A stretch of DNA of 64,000 nt from Streptomyces soli (GTDB taxonomy: Bacteria > Actinomycetota > Actinomycetes > Streptomycetales > Streptomycetaceae). Both the position numbers and the translations under genes were made by a program. The notes beneath the pieces were generated by a model, which saw only the letters and a program-made list of their open reading frames with translations, made no database searches and had not been told where the DNA came from. Below, in pieces: positions 55,873 to 63,935 of this stretch. The stretch lies in NCBI RefSeq assembly GCF_003999195.1, contig NZ_RJVR01000333.1:17411-81410 (forward strand), given 5' to 3'. Position 1 is the first letter of the stretch; each line of letters begins with the position of its first letter.

Positions 55873-56744
55873 GAGGTGTTCTCCACAGCGAGGGCAGCCG
55901 CGGGGAGGGGCGACCCGGCCTGCCGCGCTGCCGTCCCCATGGACTGACGGGCCACGCCCCACAGGAACCGCGCGTTGCCGAACAGGTACCTGCGCCACAG
56001 GCGGCGGGGCTCGGAGCCGAGCCGGAAGGTCCATTCGAGGCCGCCGCGCTGCATCCACGAGGGCGCCTGCGGCTTGTGCCCGGCGACGAAGTCGAAGGCA
56101 GCGCCGACGGCGGCGCATACGACCGGGAGGGACGATGCGAGTTCCGCCGCATGGAGGTCCTGTTTGGGGGTGCCGAGGCCTACCCAGACGATGTCGGCGC
56201 CGGAGGCGAGTATGTCCTGCTGCTGGTCGTGCAGCTCGCCGGGGCTCAGAGGGCGGAAGGGCGGGGAGCAGGCGCCGGCGATACGCGCGAGGGGGAAGCG
56301 GCGGCGCAGTTCACGCTGCAGGGCGTCCAGGACCTCGGGGGTGGAGCCGAGCAGGTAGTGCCGCAGTCCGGCGTCCCGTCCGAGGGCGAATACGTCCAGG
56401 AAGAGGTCGGGGCCGTACACCCGGGTGGTGGGCAAGAGCGTCCCTCGGTGTAGCAGTTGGTTGGCCCAGACGACGGGTTGGCCGTCGGGGAGGTTGAGTG
56501 CGGAGCGGCGCAGGATGTCGTGGAGTTCCGGGTCGCGGTCGGCGAGGGCGAGCGTGTGGGCGTTGCACAGGTGTACATCGCTGCCGCGAACGGGGGCGAT
56601 CGAGCGGGCGCTGCGGTGGTGCTGGGCCAGATGGATGACGTGGCGGGCGGCGCTCTCGCGGGTGTGGGCGGCGATGGGTACGCCGAGGCAGCCGACGACG
56701 GGAACGCCGATGTGGTCGGACGCGGTGCATGCCAGGACCGTCAT
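55869..56744 (-). CDS. WecG/TagA/CpsF family glycosyltransferase
   Basis: The 291-aa protein has the family motifs DVHLCNAHTLALADRD, NLPDGQPVVWANQL, YLLGSTPEVLDALQREL, WVGLGTPKQDLHAAEL and a late VGAAFDFVAGHKPQAPSWMQ segment. These membrane-surface transferases add the second sugar to a polyprenyl-diphosphate-linked acceptor, so it probably acts right after the initiating phosphotransferase. It overlaps both neighbours by 4 bases (ATGA at each end), a tight three-gene unit. Confidence 0.92.
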   Translation of the reverse strand: MTVLACTASDHIGVPVVGCLGVPIAAHTRESAARHVIHLAQHHRSARSIAPVRGSDVHLCNAHTLALADRDPELHDILRRSALNLPDGQPVVWANQLLHRGTLLPTTRVYGPDLFLDVFALGRDAGLRHYLLGSTPEVLDALQRELRRRFPLARIAGACSPPFRPLSPGELHDQQQDILASGADIVWVGLGTPKQDLHAAELASSLPVVCAAVGAAFDFVAGHKPQAPSWMQRGGLEWTFRLGSEPRRLWRRYLFGNARFLWGVARQSMGTAARQAGSPLPAAALAVENTS

Positions 56745-57748
56745 GAGTGCACTCCCGCGGTGAGCCCCTGTTCGGGTACGGGGATTGCGGTGCCGTGCTG
56801 CCCGGCTGGGGCGTCCTGGCTCAGCCGGTTGCTCAGGCAGAGGATGGTCTCGCGCAGTCCCAGTTCGACGGGGGTCTTCGGTTCCCAGCCCAGCTTTTCG
56901 CGGGCCAGCGTGATGTCCGGGCGGCGTTTCTCGGGGTCGTCCTGCGGTCGGGGCACCAACTGGATGTCGGAGGACGAGCCGGTGAGCTCGATGATCCACC
57001 GGGCGAGGTCGAGCATGGAGACCTCGTGCGGGTTGCCCAGGTTGACCGGGCCGCCGTGCTCGCCGGCCATCATCTGGACCAGTCCGCTCACCAGGTCGTC
57101 GACGTAGCACAGGGACCGGGTCTGGGCGCCGTCGCCGGTGACCGTGAGGGGGTCCCCCTCCAGCGCCTGGCGGACGAAGGTGGGGATGGCCCGGCCGTCG
57201 TCGGGGCGCATGCGGGGGCCGAAGGTGTTGAAGATTCTGACGACCTTGGCGTCCACCCCGCGGCTCCTGCGGTACGCCATGGTCAGCGCCTCACCGAATC
57301 GCTTGGCCTCGTCGTAGACGGAGCGCGGTCCCACCGGGTTGACGTTGCCCCAGTAGTCCTCGGTCTGCGGGTGGATCTGCGGGTCGCCATACGACTCGGA
57401 GGTTGAGGTCAGCAGGAATCGGGCGTTCTTCGAAGCCGCCAGGTCCAGGGCGTTCCAGGTGCCTGCCGACCCGACGCGCAGGGTCTCCAGGGGCAGCCTC
57501 AGATAATCCGTGGGCGAAGCAGGTGAGGCCAGGTGGAATACGGCGTCCACCTGGCCGTCCACGTCCAGGCTCTGACAGACGTCCCGGTAGCTGAACCGGA
57601 ATCGCGGATGCTGCATCAACTGTTCGATGTTGTGCAGACCGGACGTCAGGAAGTTGTCCACACACACCACATCACCGCCTTCGGCGAGCAATCGCTCGCA
57701 CAGGTGGGAGCCGATGAACCCGGCTCCGCCGGTCACTACTGCACGCAT
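56741..57748 (-). CDS. UDP-glucuronate decarboxylase-like NAD-dependent epimerase/dehydratase
   Basis: The 335-aa SDR begins VVTGGAGFIGSHLCERLL and shows HLASPASPTDY, LLTSTSESYGDP, Tyr145/Lys149 in YDEAKRFGE, RIFNTFGPRM and DDGRAIPTF, the set typical of UDP-xylose synthases. With the adjacent 6-dehydrogenase this gives a plausible UDP-glucose to UDP-glucuronate to UDP-xylose route. Related epimerases share several of these motifs, so activity is inferred. First gene of the coupled trio. Confidence 0.85.
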   Translation of the reverse strand: MRAVVTGGAGFIGSHLCERLLAEGGDVVCVDNFLTSGLHNIEQLMQHPRFRFSYRDVCQSLDVDGQVDAVFHLASPASPTDYLRLPLETLRVGSAGTWNALDLAASKNARFLLTSTSESYGDPQIHPQTEDYWGNVNPVGPRSVYDEAKRFGEALTMAYRRSRGVDAKVVRIFNTFGPRMRPDDGRAIPTFVRQALEGDPLTVTGDGAQTRSLCYVDDLVSGLVQMMAGEHGGPVNLGNPHEVSMLDLARWIIELTGSSSDIQLVPRPQDDPEKRRPDITLAREKLGWEPKTPVELGLRETILCLSNRLSQDAPAGQHGTAIPVPEQGLTAGVHS

Positions 57749-57947
57749 GCCAGTCCTCTCGCCGCCGGGCGGCCCGTCCCACCCCTACCGGCCGATCCGA
57801 AGTGTCAATGAAGGAACTCGAACTGACGCCATGTTTATATTCAAATGTCGGTAATGCGCGAGGCCGCAGCGTCGAATGGATGAAGCGGACCCGCCGTCGG
57901 AGCGGTTCATGTCCCAGCTCGGCATTAGGCAGTAGGGAGAGGTCAGG

Positions 57948-58556
57948 ATGCTCGGATCAGGCGCCGAAACGGTCAAGCGGGTCGTCGATGTCATGGGGGC
58001 GGCGGTCCTCATCGTGCTGCTGGCCCCGGTCCTGCTCGCCGCGATTGTCGCCATCAGGCTCGACAGCCGCGGCCCCGTGCTCTTCCGGCAGCGCAGGACG
58101 GGGCGGCACGGCAGGGAATTTTTCGTGCTGAAGCTGCGCACCATGCGGGTCGGTTCCGAGCGGCAGCGCCAGGCATTGTCCGCCAGCAACGAGACCGACG
58201 GGCACCTGTTCAAGATCCGCGAGGACCCGCGTATCACCAGCACGGGTCGCTGGCTTCGCCGCTTCTCACTGGACGAGCTGCCACAGCTGTTCAACGTGCT
58301 GATGGGCCACATGTCACTAGTCGGCCCGCGGCCACTGCCGCTGGAGGACTCGGCGTTCACCGGGGAGGCACGCCACAGGCTACTGGTCCGTCCTGGCCTT
58401 ACCGGGCTGTGGCAGATCAGCGGTCGGTCCGACCTGAGTTGGGACGAGAGCCTGCGTCTGGACCTGACGTACGTCGACACGTGGTCGCTCCGGCTTGACC
58501 TGCTCATCCTGGCCCGGACCCCGGCGGCGGTGCTGCGGGGAGACGGCGCTTACTGA
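57948..58556 (+). CDS. Initiating sugar phosphotransferase (polyprenyl-phosphate)
   Basis: This 202-aa protein is the short, single-helix type of polyprenyl phosphate glycosylphosphotransferase that loads the first sugar-phosphate on the lipid carrier. The order is KRVVDVMGAAVLIVLLAPV (reentrant helix), FRQRRTGRHGREFFVLKLRTM, the DELPQLFNVLMGHMSLVGPRP block and RPGLTGLWQISGRSD. ATG 57948 has GGGAGAGG upstream. It diverges from the UDP-sugar genes with about 200 bases between, a promoter region for both. Confidence 0.93.
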   Translation: MLGSGAETVKRVVDVMGAAVLIVLLAPVLLAAIVAIRLDSRGPVLFRQRRTGRHGREFFVLKLRTMRVGSERQRQALSASNETDGHLFKIREDPRITSTGRWLRRFSLDELPQLFNVLMGHMSLVGPRPLPLEDSAFTGEARHRLLVRPGLTGLWQISGRSDLSWDESLRLDLTYVDTWSLRLDLLILARTPAAVLRGDGAY

Positions 58557-58735
58557 GCGGGGCCGAAGCGCGCAACCACCTTCCCTGGGGGCGCGTTCTG
58601 TTCCGCCCTTCGGAGGAATATGCCGTTCGAAGTGTTACCCGCAGCCCGCGATTCCGTATGTATCCCCGTGTCCTGATTGCCTGCCCAGCAGCACTGACTG
58701 CTGGGCCTGACCTCCGTCGAGGGAGCCTGGTCACG

Positions 58736-59437
58736 ATGCCTATACCTTCGATTCGGCGCGTAGCGGTGGCTACATTGGTCGCCGCCCTACTCGCTGTCCC
58801 CACTGGGGCGGTGGCGGCGCAGGCCGTCCCCTCCGAGGCGGTGGCTGCACCGACCGCCTTCCCTCCCCCCTACCCCGACCCCTATCCCTACCCGCACCCG
58901 CACCCCTATCCGCACCCGCACCCCCACCCCCACCCCCACCCCTATCCGCCGCATGTCAGTTCTCTGGTCATCAGCTCCAACTTCGTGTTCGCCGGTGGTC
59001 GGCTGTTTTTCGTCGCAACCGGATTCGGCCCGTTCGAACCGGTTACGGCACGACTCGACCCGTCGGGCTACGTGCTGGGCATGTTCACAGCTGACCGGCG
59101 CGGCGTAGTGAGGGGAGGCGTGATCATTCCTCGCAGCGCGCATGGCCGCTACGTCTTCTCCGTGAGCGGCCAGAGCTCCGTGCTGACCGCCCCCGTCACT
59201 GTCAGGCGTCTGCATCATAGGCCCGGCCACTTCGGCCATCGTGCCGGGGAAGCGGGCAGCGCGACGGGAGTGTCCGCGACGAGGATCCACGCGGATCCGG
59301 TGGCCCACCGGGTCACGCAGTCGGAACCGGGTTCCGGCAGCCGTCTGGCCCTGGCAGGTACAGTCGCCGCACTGACGGCGCTCGGCGGCAGCAGGCTGGT
59401 GCTCCGACGCCGAGGCAGCCGCGGACGGCGCGGATGA
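58736..59437 (+). CDS. Secreted His/Pro/Tyr-repeat protein, unknown
   Basis: The 233-aa product has a signal peptide (RRVAVATLVAALLAVPTGAV), then a low-complexity stretch at about residues 42-72 of alternating Pro with His and Tyr (PYPYPHPHPYPHPHPHPHPH). A small beta-rich domain with FVFAGGRLFFVATGFGPFEP follows, and a C-terminal hydrophobic helix before an Arg-rich end suggests membrane anchoring. The His repeats could bind metal ions. ATG 58736 has GAGGGAG upstream. Located between the initiating transferase and DUF4012 genes, a role at the polymer surface is guessed. Confidence 0.8.
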   Translation: MPIPSIRRVAVATLVAALLAVPTGAVAAQAVPSEAVAAPTAFPPPYPDPYPYPHPHPYPHPHPHPHPHPYPPHVSSLVISSNFVFAGGRLFFVATGFGPFEPVTARLDPSGYVLGMFTADRRGVVRGGVIIPRSAHGRYVFSVSGQSSVLTAPVTVRRLHHRPGHFGHRAGEAGSATGVSATRIHADPVAHRVTQSEPGSGSRLALAGTVAALTALGGSRLVLRRRGSRGRRG

Positions 59438-59453
59438 GGCGGAGCACACGACG

Positions 59454-61286
59454 GTGATGGCCCGCAGCCGCAGATTTCGCGACCAGGCCGACGGCGACGG
59501 CCGGGCCCGGCGACGCCTTCGTCGCCGGGCCCGGCCTTTGCTGTGGGGCGCTGTGGGCCTGGTGCTCGCCGGAGCCGCATGGGTCGCGGTCACCGGTGTG
59601 CTGGCCCGCAACGAGCTGCTGGCCGCCCAACGCAGCCTGGCCGCGTTGCAAAGCGTCAAGACGGCGAGCGCGTCGGCGGCCGGGGCGCGGGGCCTCGGCT
59701 CGCTGGCGCCCGAAGTACGCTCCGCCGCCACCCATGCCGCCCGGGCACACCTCTACACCACCGGCCCGGCCTGGTATCTGGCGGCGCAGATCCCCGTCCT
59801 GGGCGACCCTGTGCGTACCGTGCGCGGGGCAGCGTGGGCCGGCCATCGCGTCTCAGCGGACGTTCTTCCTCCGCTGGTACGCCTCGCGGACGGCCTTACC
59901 GCCGATGCGCGGGCGGGCGGCAGCCGCATCGACCTCGCCGCGCTGCGCCGGGCGGCTCCCGAACTGGAACGCGCCGCGCGCATGGCGTCCGACACGCGTA
60001 AGCGGTCGGCCACGCTGCCGCGCAACACCTGGCTGCCGCCCGCGGACCGGGCTCTTACGCAGCTCAACGGTCAGCTCGACCGGCTCGCGCCGGCCACAGC
60101 CGAAGCCGCCGCGGCGGCGCGCGTGCTTCCCGCGATGATGGGCGCGGAGGGCGAACGGCGCTATCTGGTGATCTTCCAGAACACGGCCGAGGCCCGGGGT
60201 ACCGGAGGGCTGCCCGGCGCGTTCGCCGTCCTGACGGCCTCTCAGGGGAAGCTGGGTTTTACGGACTTCGGCAATGACACGGTTATGGCCGACGCCCGCG
60301 CAACAGTGGATCTCGGCGAGGAGTACGCCGCCGAGTACGCACAGAACGCGCCCACCACCACCTGGGTGAATGCCAACCTCAGTCCGCACTTCCCATACGC
60401 CGCGCAGATCTGGGCCGACGCCTGGTTGCGGCACAGCGGTAAGAAGGTCGACGGGGTCATCGCCCTCGATCCTGGCGCGATGGCCGGGCTGCTCGCGGTC
60501 ACCGGCCCGGCGCGGTTGGCCAACGGCACCACCGTGTCGGCCGGGAACGTGGTGGATCTGACCGAGCGCGCCAGCTACGCGGCCTTCGCGGACACCACAG
60601 AACGCAAGGGTTTCTTCCTCGAGGTGGCCAGTGCCACTGCCGCGAAGCTGCTCCTTGCCGCCGACGGCCGGCAGGTGCCTGTCTTGCTGTCCGCTCTGCG
60701 CAAAGAGCTCAACGACGGTCGAGTCTCGGTGTGGAGCGCTCATCCGCCCGAGCAACGGGAACTCCAGCGGCACCACTTCGCGGGCGACCTGCCGGACGGC
60801 CCGGCACCGTTCGCAGGACTGGTCGTCAACAACGCGGCCGGGTCAAAACTCGACTACTACCTCGACCGGAAGCTGGTCTGGGAGCCGCGGCAGTGCAGCC
60901 CGGACGGGCGAGAGATCACGGTGACGGCCACGCTCACCAACCGGGCCCCGGCTTCCGGTCTCCCCACGTACGTCACCATGAGGGTGGACGAGCCGCCGTA
61001 CGCCACCAGGCCGGGGGACAACCGGCTGCTGGTCTCGTACTTCGCGAGCACGGGAGCGGTCCTGACCAGGGCTACGCTGGACGGCCAAACCGCGCTGCTC
61101 AACACGGCCACGGAGCGCGGGCATCCCGTGTTCACCCTGGACATGGAGCTGCCCGCGCAATCGGCCCACACGCTCAAGCTGTACCTGGTCGAGCCTCCTG
61201 CCACGCGGTCGCCGGTCGTGCTGCGCCAGCCGCTGGTGCGGCCCTTGCAGTCCACCGTAAGGCCCTTCCCCCGGTGCGGCAGTTGA
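59454..61286 (+). CDS. DUF4012 domain protein
   Basis: The 610-aa protein has one N-terminal membrane helix (about 29-50) and a large external part with the DUF4012 features RYLVIFQNTAEARGTGGLPG, TWVNANLSPHFPYAAQIWAD and GVIALDPGAMAGLLAVTGP. The family is often near exopolysaccharide or capsule genes; its activity is unknown to me. Distant likeness to LytR-CpsA-Psr attachment proteins has been suggested for such architecture, which I cannot verify here. GTG 59454 or ATG 59457 starts it, 16 bases after the PH-repeat gene. Confidence 0.87.
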   Translation: MMARSRRFRDQADGDGRARRRLRRRARPLLWGAVGLVLAGAAWVAVTGVLARNELLAAQRSLAALQSVKTASASAAGARGLGSLAPEVRSAATHAARAHLYTTGPAWYLAAQIPVLGDPVRTVRGAAWAGHRVSADVLPPLVRLADGLTADARAGGSRIDLAALRRAAPELERAARMASDTRKRSATLPRNTWLPPADRALTQLNGQLDRLAPATAEAAAAARVLPAMMGAEGERRYLVIFQNTAEARGTGGLPGAFAVLTASQGKLGFTDFGNDTVMADARATVDLGEEYAAEYAQNAPTTTWVNANLSPHFPYAAQIWADAWLRHSGKKVDGVIALDPGAMAGLLAVTGPARLANGTTVSAGNVVDLTERASYAAFADTTERKGFFLEVASATAAKLLLAADGRQVPVLLSALRKELNDGRVSVWSAHPPEQRELQRHHFAGDLPDGPAPFAGLVVNNAAGSKLDYYLDRKLVWEPRQCSPDGREITVTATLTNRAPASGLPTYVTMRVDEPPYATRPGDNRLLVSYFASTGAVLTRATLDGQTALLNTATERGHPVFTLDMELPAQSAHTLKLYLVEPPATRSPVVLRQPLVRPLQSTVRPFPRCGS

Positions 61287-61302
61287 CGGGCGCCGGTAGA
61301 GG

Positions 61303-61899
61303 TCAGCCCAGCACAGCCACTGCGATCCGCTCAACCGACTCCGCGATCCGCCTCGCGCACGACCGCGCCACCTGCTCCGGTGCACCGTACGGGTCGGCCA
61401 CGTCATCGTCCTCACCGCGGCTCTCCGCCCCCCTGCGGGCCCCGGCTCCGCGCACCAGCTCGGCAGCCCGGTCCGCGGGCCCGGCCACCCCGTCGGCGTC
61501 CTCGGCCCGCAGCAGCCTGGCGAACTCACGCAAAGTGAACGCCCGCCTCAGCGCCCACACGGGTGACAGCCGCACCGCCGCATCGCGGTGCTCCGTCGCA
61601 GCACCCAGCACGAGGTCCGCGTTCTCCACCAGATCCACTGTCAGCCGGCGAGCAACGGCACCACATGGGTCCCCGCCCAGCCCGGCAAGGAGAGCCGCAG
61701 CCACCGGGTCCATGGGGGTGCCCACCCTGGCGACTGTGCCGGCGCTGCTCACCCGGAACATCTCCCGGGACGAGCCCAAGCGGGCCGTCAGCAGACGCTC
61801 AGCCAGCGGCGAGCGGTGCAGATTGCCTGTGCAGACCATGAGCACCCGGAAAGGCAGCCGCGAGTGGCCGCGGGCCGAAGCGGCGGAGAGGTCGGGCAT
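61303..61899 (-). CDS. Low-molecular-weight protein-tyrosine phosphatase
   Basis: The 198-aa protein carries the LMW-PTP P-loop CTGNLHRSPLAE (Cys23 to Arg29, the C-x5-R-S motif) and the general-acid DPYG segment near its end (VADPYGAP). It should dephosphorylate the Tyr cluster of a BY-kinase; the only such kinase here is the Wzz fusion at the other end of the locus. ATG 61899 is fixed by the motif spacing. It is convergent with the DUF4012 gene, 16 bases apart. Confidence 0.92.
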   Translation of the reverse strand: MPDLSAASARGHSRLPFRVLMVCTGNLHRSPLAERLLTARLGSSREMFRVSSAGTVARVGTPMDPVAAALLAGLGGDPCGAVARRLTVDLVENADLVLGAATEHRDAAVRLSPVWALRRAFTLREFARLLRAEDADGVAGPADRAAELVRGAGARRGAESRGEDDDVADPYGAPEQVARSCARRIAESVERIAVAVLG

Positions 61900-62024
61900 G
61901 ACAGCAGTATCGCGGCGAAGGTCGCGTTCGTCCGTTCGCCCCGCCGGACCATCACCGCATGCCAAGTCCCTTGCGGCGGCATGGCTGTCCGCGATCCTCG
62001 GGCGGCCGGCCGACGGGGCCTCGC

Positions 62025-62444
62025 CGCCATGGACGGATAATTCGCGCAAGATTTTGGGGAGGTGGATCGAGCGGCACGCCCGCGATTGGGCGCAGCTCTC
62101 TACCGAACAGCAGGAGCGGCTGACCGCGATGGGCGTGAAGCCCGCTGAGCAGCCCTCCCCTGCCCCGGCCAAGAAGAGCAGGCGGTCCCGGGAAGCTGCC
62201 CGAGGCGTTCCAGCGAGGCGTAGCAGCCCTGGCGCAATACATCGCACGTGAAGGCACCCACCGCGTTCCCAGGGGCCATACCGAACAGATCGCGGTCGAC
62301 GAGACCGAGCCGCTGACCGTCCGGCTCGGGGTGTGGGTGTCGAACACCAAGAGCCGCCGGGACAAGCTCACCGAGCCCCAGCGGGTCGCCCTCACCGAAC
62401 TCGGCATCGAATGGGCTGTGACACCGACCGCGGCTGTTCGTTGA
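62025..62444 (+). pseudogene. Frameshifted helicase-associated (HA) domain fragment
   Basis: One frame reads ILGRWIERHARDWAQLSTEQ and QERLTAMGVKP, and a second, entered near 62195, reads LPEAFQRGVAALAQYIAREG ... LGVWVSNTKSRRDKL and ELGIEWA to TGA 62442-62444. These are two HA repeats, usually found at the C-terminus of large actinobacterial helicases. The helicase part and any start are missing. It is a relic from a mobile or defence-related gene. Confidence 0.8.
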
Positions 62445-62549
62445 GCCTGTCGGTCAACGAAGTGCACAAAGAGACCCTGGAACGTCCTGACAGACTCCCG
62501 GGGTCTCGTCCTGCCAGCGGGCGGGCGCGAGGCACCTACCCAAGCCGCT

Positions 62550-62753
62550 GCACCATCCCCGCGGATGCGGGGAGCAGGTCCTCATCGGAATCCCCTGGCT
62601 GAACTGCATGGGACCATCCCCGCGGGGGCAGGGAGCAGATTCCCGACACGGTGAACTGCATCGTGCGCTGAGGACCATCCCCGTGGGTGCGGGGAGCAGG
62701 TGGCGATCTTGCCGAAGTTGTTCTTCAGCTTGGGACCATCTCCGCGTTGCCCC
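62550..62753 (-). CRISPR. Orphan type I-E CRISPR array, four repeats
   Basis: Repeats of 28 bases start at 62550, 62611, 62672 and 62733, an exact 61-base period, with three 33-base spacers. Read on the plus strand each repeat begins GGACCATCCCCG and ends GCGGGGAGCAG; the minus strand gives CTGCTCCCCGC ... GGGGATGGTCC, the type I-E orientation. The repeats at 62550 and 62611 have point changes; that at 62733 is degenerate after about 12 bases. No cas gene is in the window. The leader would lie above 62760. Confidence 0.9.
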
Positions 62754-62859
62754 CTCTGATTAACTACGCCAACAAGTGGCCCCTTAGCCGCGATCCGGCA
62801 CAACTACCTTGCCGCCCAGACTTCGATGGCAGACCTCAAGGTTCGCTGTCACAGGAGTG

Positions 62860-63475
62860 CGACCGCCAGGTCGCCGTTGCCGCTCACGCGCGCCCGCCAG
62901 CCGCCCCACCGCCCTTGCGTTGCGGCGGCCCCGGCCGACGCCACCCCCAGAAGCCAGCGCAGCGCCCGGCAGCCCCCTCGCCGCCGCCTGCCCATACCCA
63001 CCACACACATCCACCAACCACCCAAGGACAAGAGGGGCGGCAGAGAGGGGAAGTCAGCGACGTGCACGGCTGAAAACCCGTTCTTGAGCTGCGCAAATGC
63101 AGAGTTGCCCCAGAGAGCAGCGCAAGTGATGGTGCAAGTAATGGCGCAGGTGATCGTGCAAGTGATGGCGCAAGCGATGTCACCGGCTCACCACGGCGCG
63201 CCAGACGCCCCCCAGCGCGGCGGCCACGGCCGACGCCGCCTCTCCCAGCCGCAGCCGGCGCAGCGACGCCGGGGTTCCCCGAGCCGCACCCACCACCACA
63301 CACCATCAGCACCAAGTGGCAGGAAGGGCAGCAGAGAGGAAAGTCGGCGTACTCACCACGGGAAAACGCTGCACGAACTGGGAAAACGCACGACCGGCGG
63401 GGCAGACGGTGCAGCCGTTGTCGCAGCCGTTGTTGCCACCCTTGGCGCAGCCGTCGTTGCCACACCCGGTCACGG
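62860..63475 (-). repeat. Degenerate two-copy direct duplication with 12-base microrepeats
   Basis: Two units about 294 bases apart share a patchy but clear similarity: GCGGCC-CGGCCGACGCC at 62926 and 63220, and GGGC-GCAGAGAGG-AAGTC at about 63034 and 63327. Each unit is preceded on the minus strand by a tract of 12-base repeats (63120-63180 and 63408-63470). In one minus frame these tracts encode regularly spaced cysteines (TCTITCAITCTITC; GCGNDGC). The open frames are short and copy 2 has a TGA inside. I do not recognise it. Confidence 0.6.
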
Positions 63476-63763
63476 CGCCTCAGCCGACCGCAGCCCCGTG
63501 TCTTCCGGCTGGCTTTGGCCGATGGCGGCCGCAGTGTCGAGCCAGCCCGCGAGCATCATCACGGCCCGTCTGCCGATCCGCCGTGCGAGCCCACCGGTGA
63601 TCATGCCGGCGAGGAACATGGTGATGATCTGCGACAGGACTATGAGTCCCGACTGGGTGACACTCGCGCCGAATCCGTACCCCGTCGACGTCGGAGTCTG
63701 GACGAACTCCGGCACGAAGGCGAAGAGGGCGTACATGGCCACGCCGATCGGGAGCGCGATCAC
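63470..63763 (-). pseudogene. Internal fragment of an MFS transporter
   Basis: The frame encodes AMYALFAFVPEFVQTPTSTG, ASVTQSGLIVLSQIITMFLA and GMITGGLARRIGRRAVMMLA, the TM7-TM8 region with the conserved loop of a DHA2-type MFS exporter. Both the preceding and following parts of the protein are missing, and the end runs into non-homologous sequence near 63510. A winged-helix gene fragment joins it at the other side. It is a relic without function. Confidence 0.75.
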
Positions 63764-63794
63764 GCCGCATCATGGTCATGTCGATGAGATGCTG

Positions 63795-63935
63795 CGCCGA
63801 CCGCTTTTCCACATTTGCATGTCCTTCACCGATGCCGGGCCGAAGGCCGAGAGGCAGCGCAGCACGGTGTCGTCGGGCGCGGGAACCTTCGGAGGGCCTG
63901 CCTGTCGGCGTCGTTTGAACCGTGACCCTCTGACG
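63795..63935 (-). pseudogene. Fragment of a winged-helix DNA-binding domain protein
   Basis: One minus frame reads PPKVPAPDDTVLRCLSAFGP then ASVKDMQMW, matching the segment AFGPASVxDMxxW that I associate with the winged-helix DNA-binding domain (YcaQ-like, DUF1006) proteins of actinobacteria. It breaks off at about 63800 and is replaced by the MFS fragment. The remaining bases to 64000 show no gene. Confidence 0.55.

Noticed and set aside
60731..62251. 506-codon plus-strand frame reaching the HA-domain fragment
   Set aside because: Most of it is a shadow of the DUF4012 and phosphatase genes; only the last 70 or so codons match an HA domain, and those were annotated as a relic.
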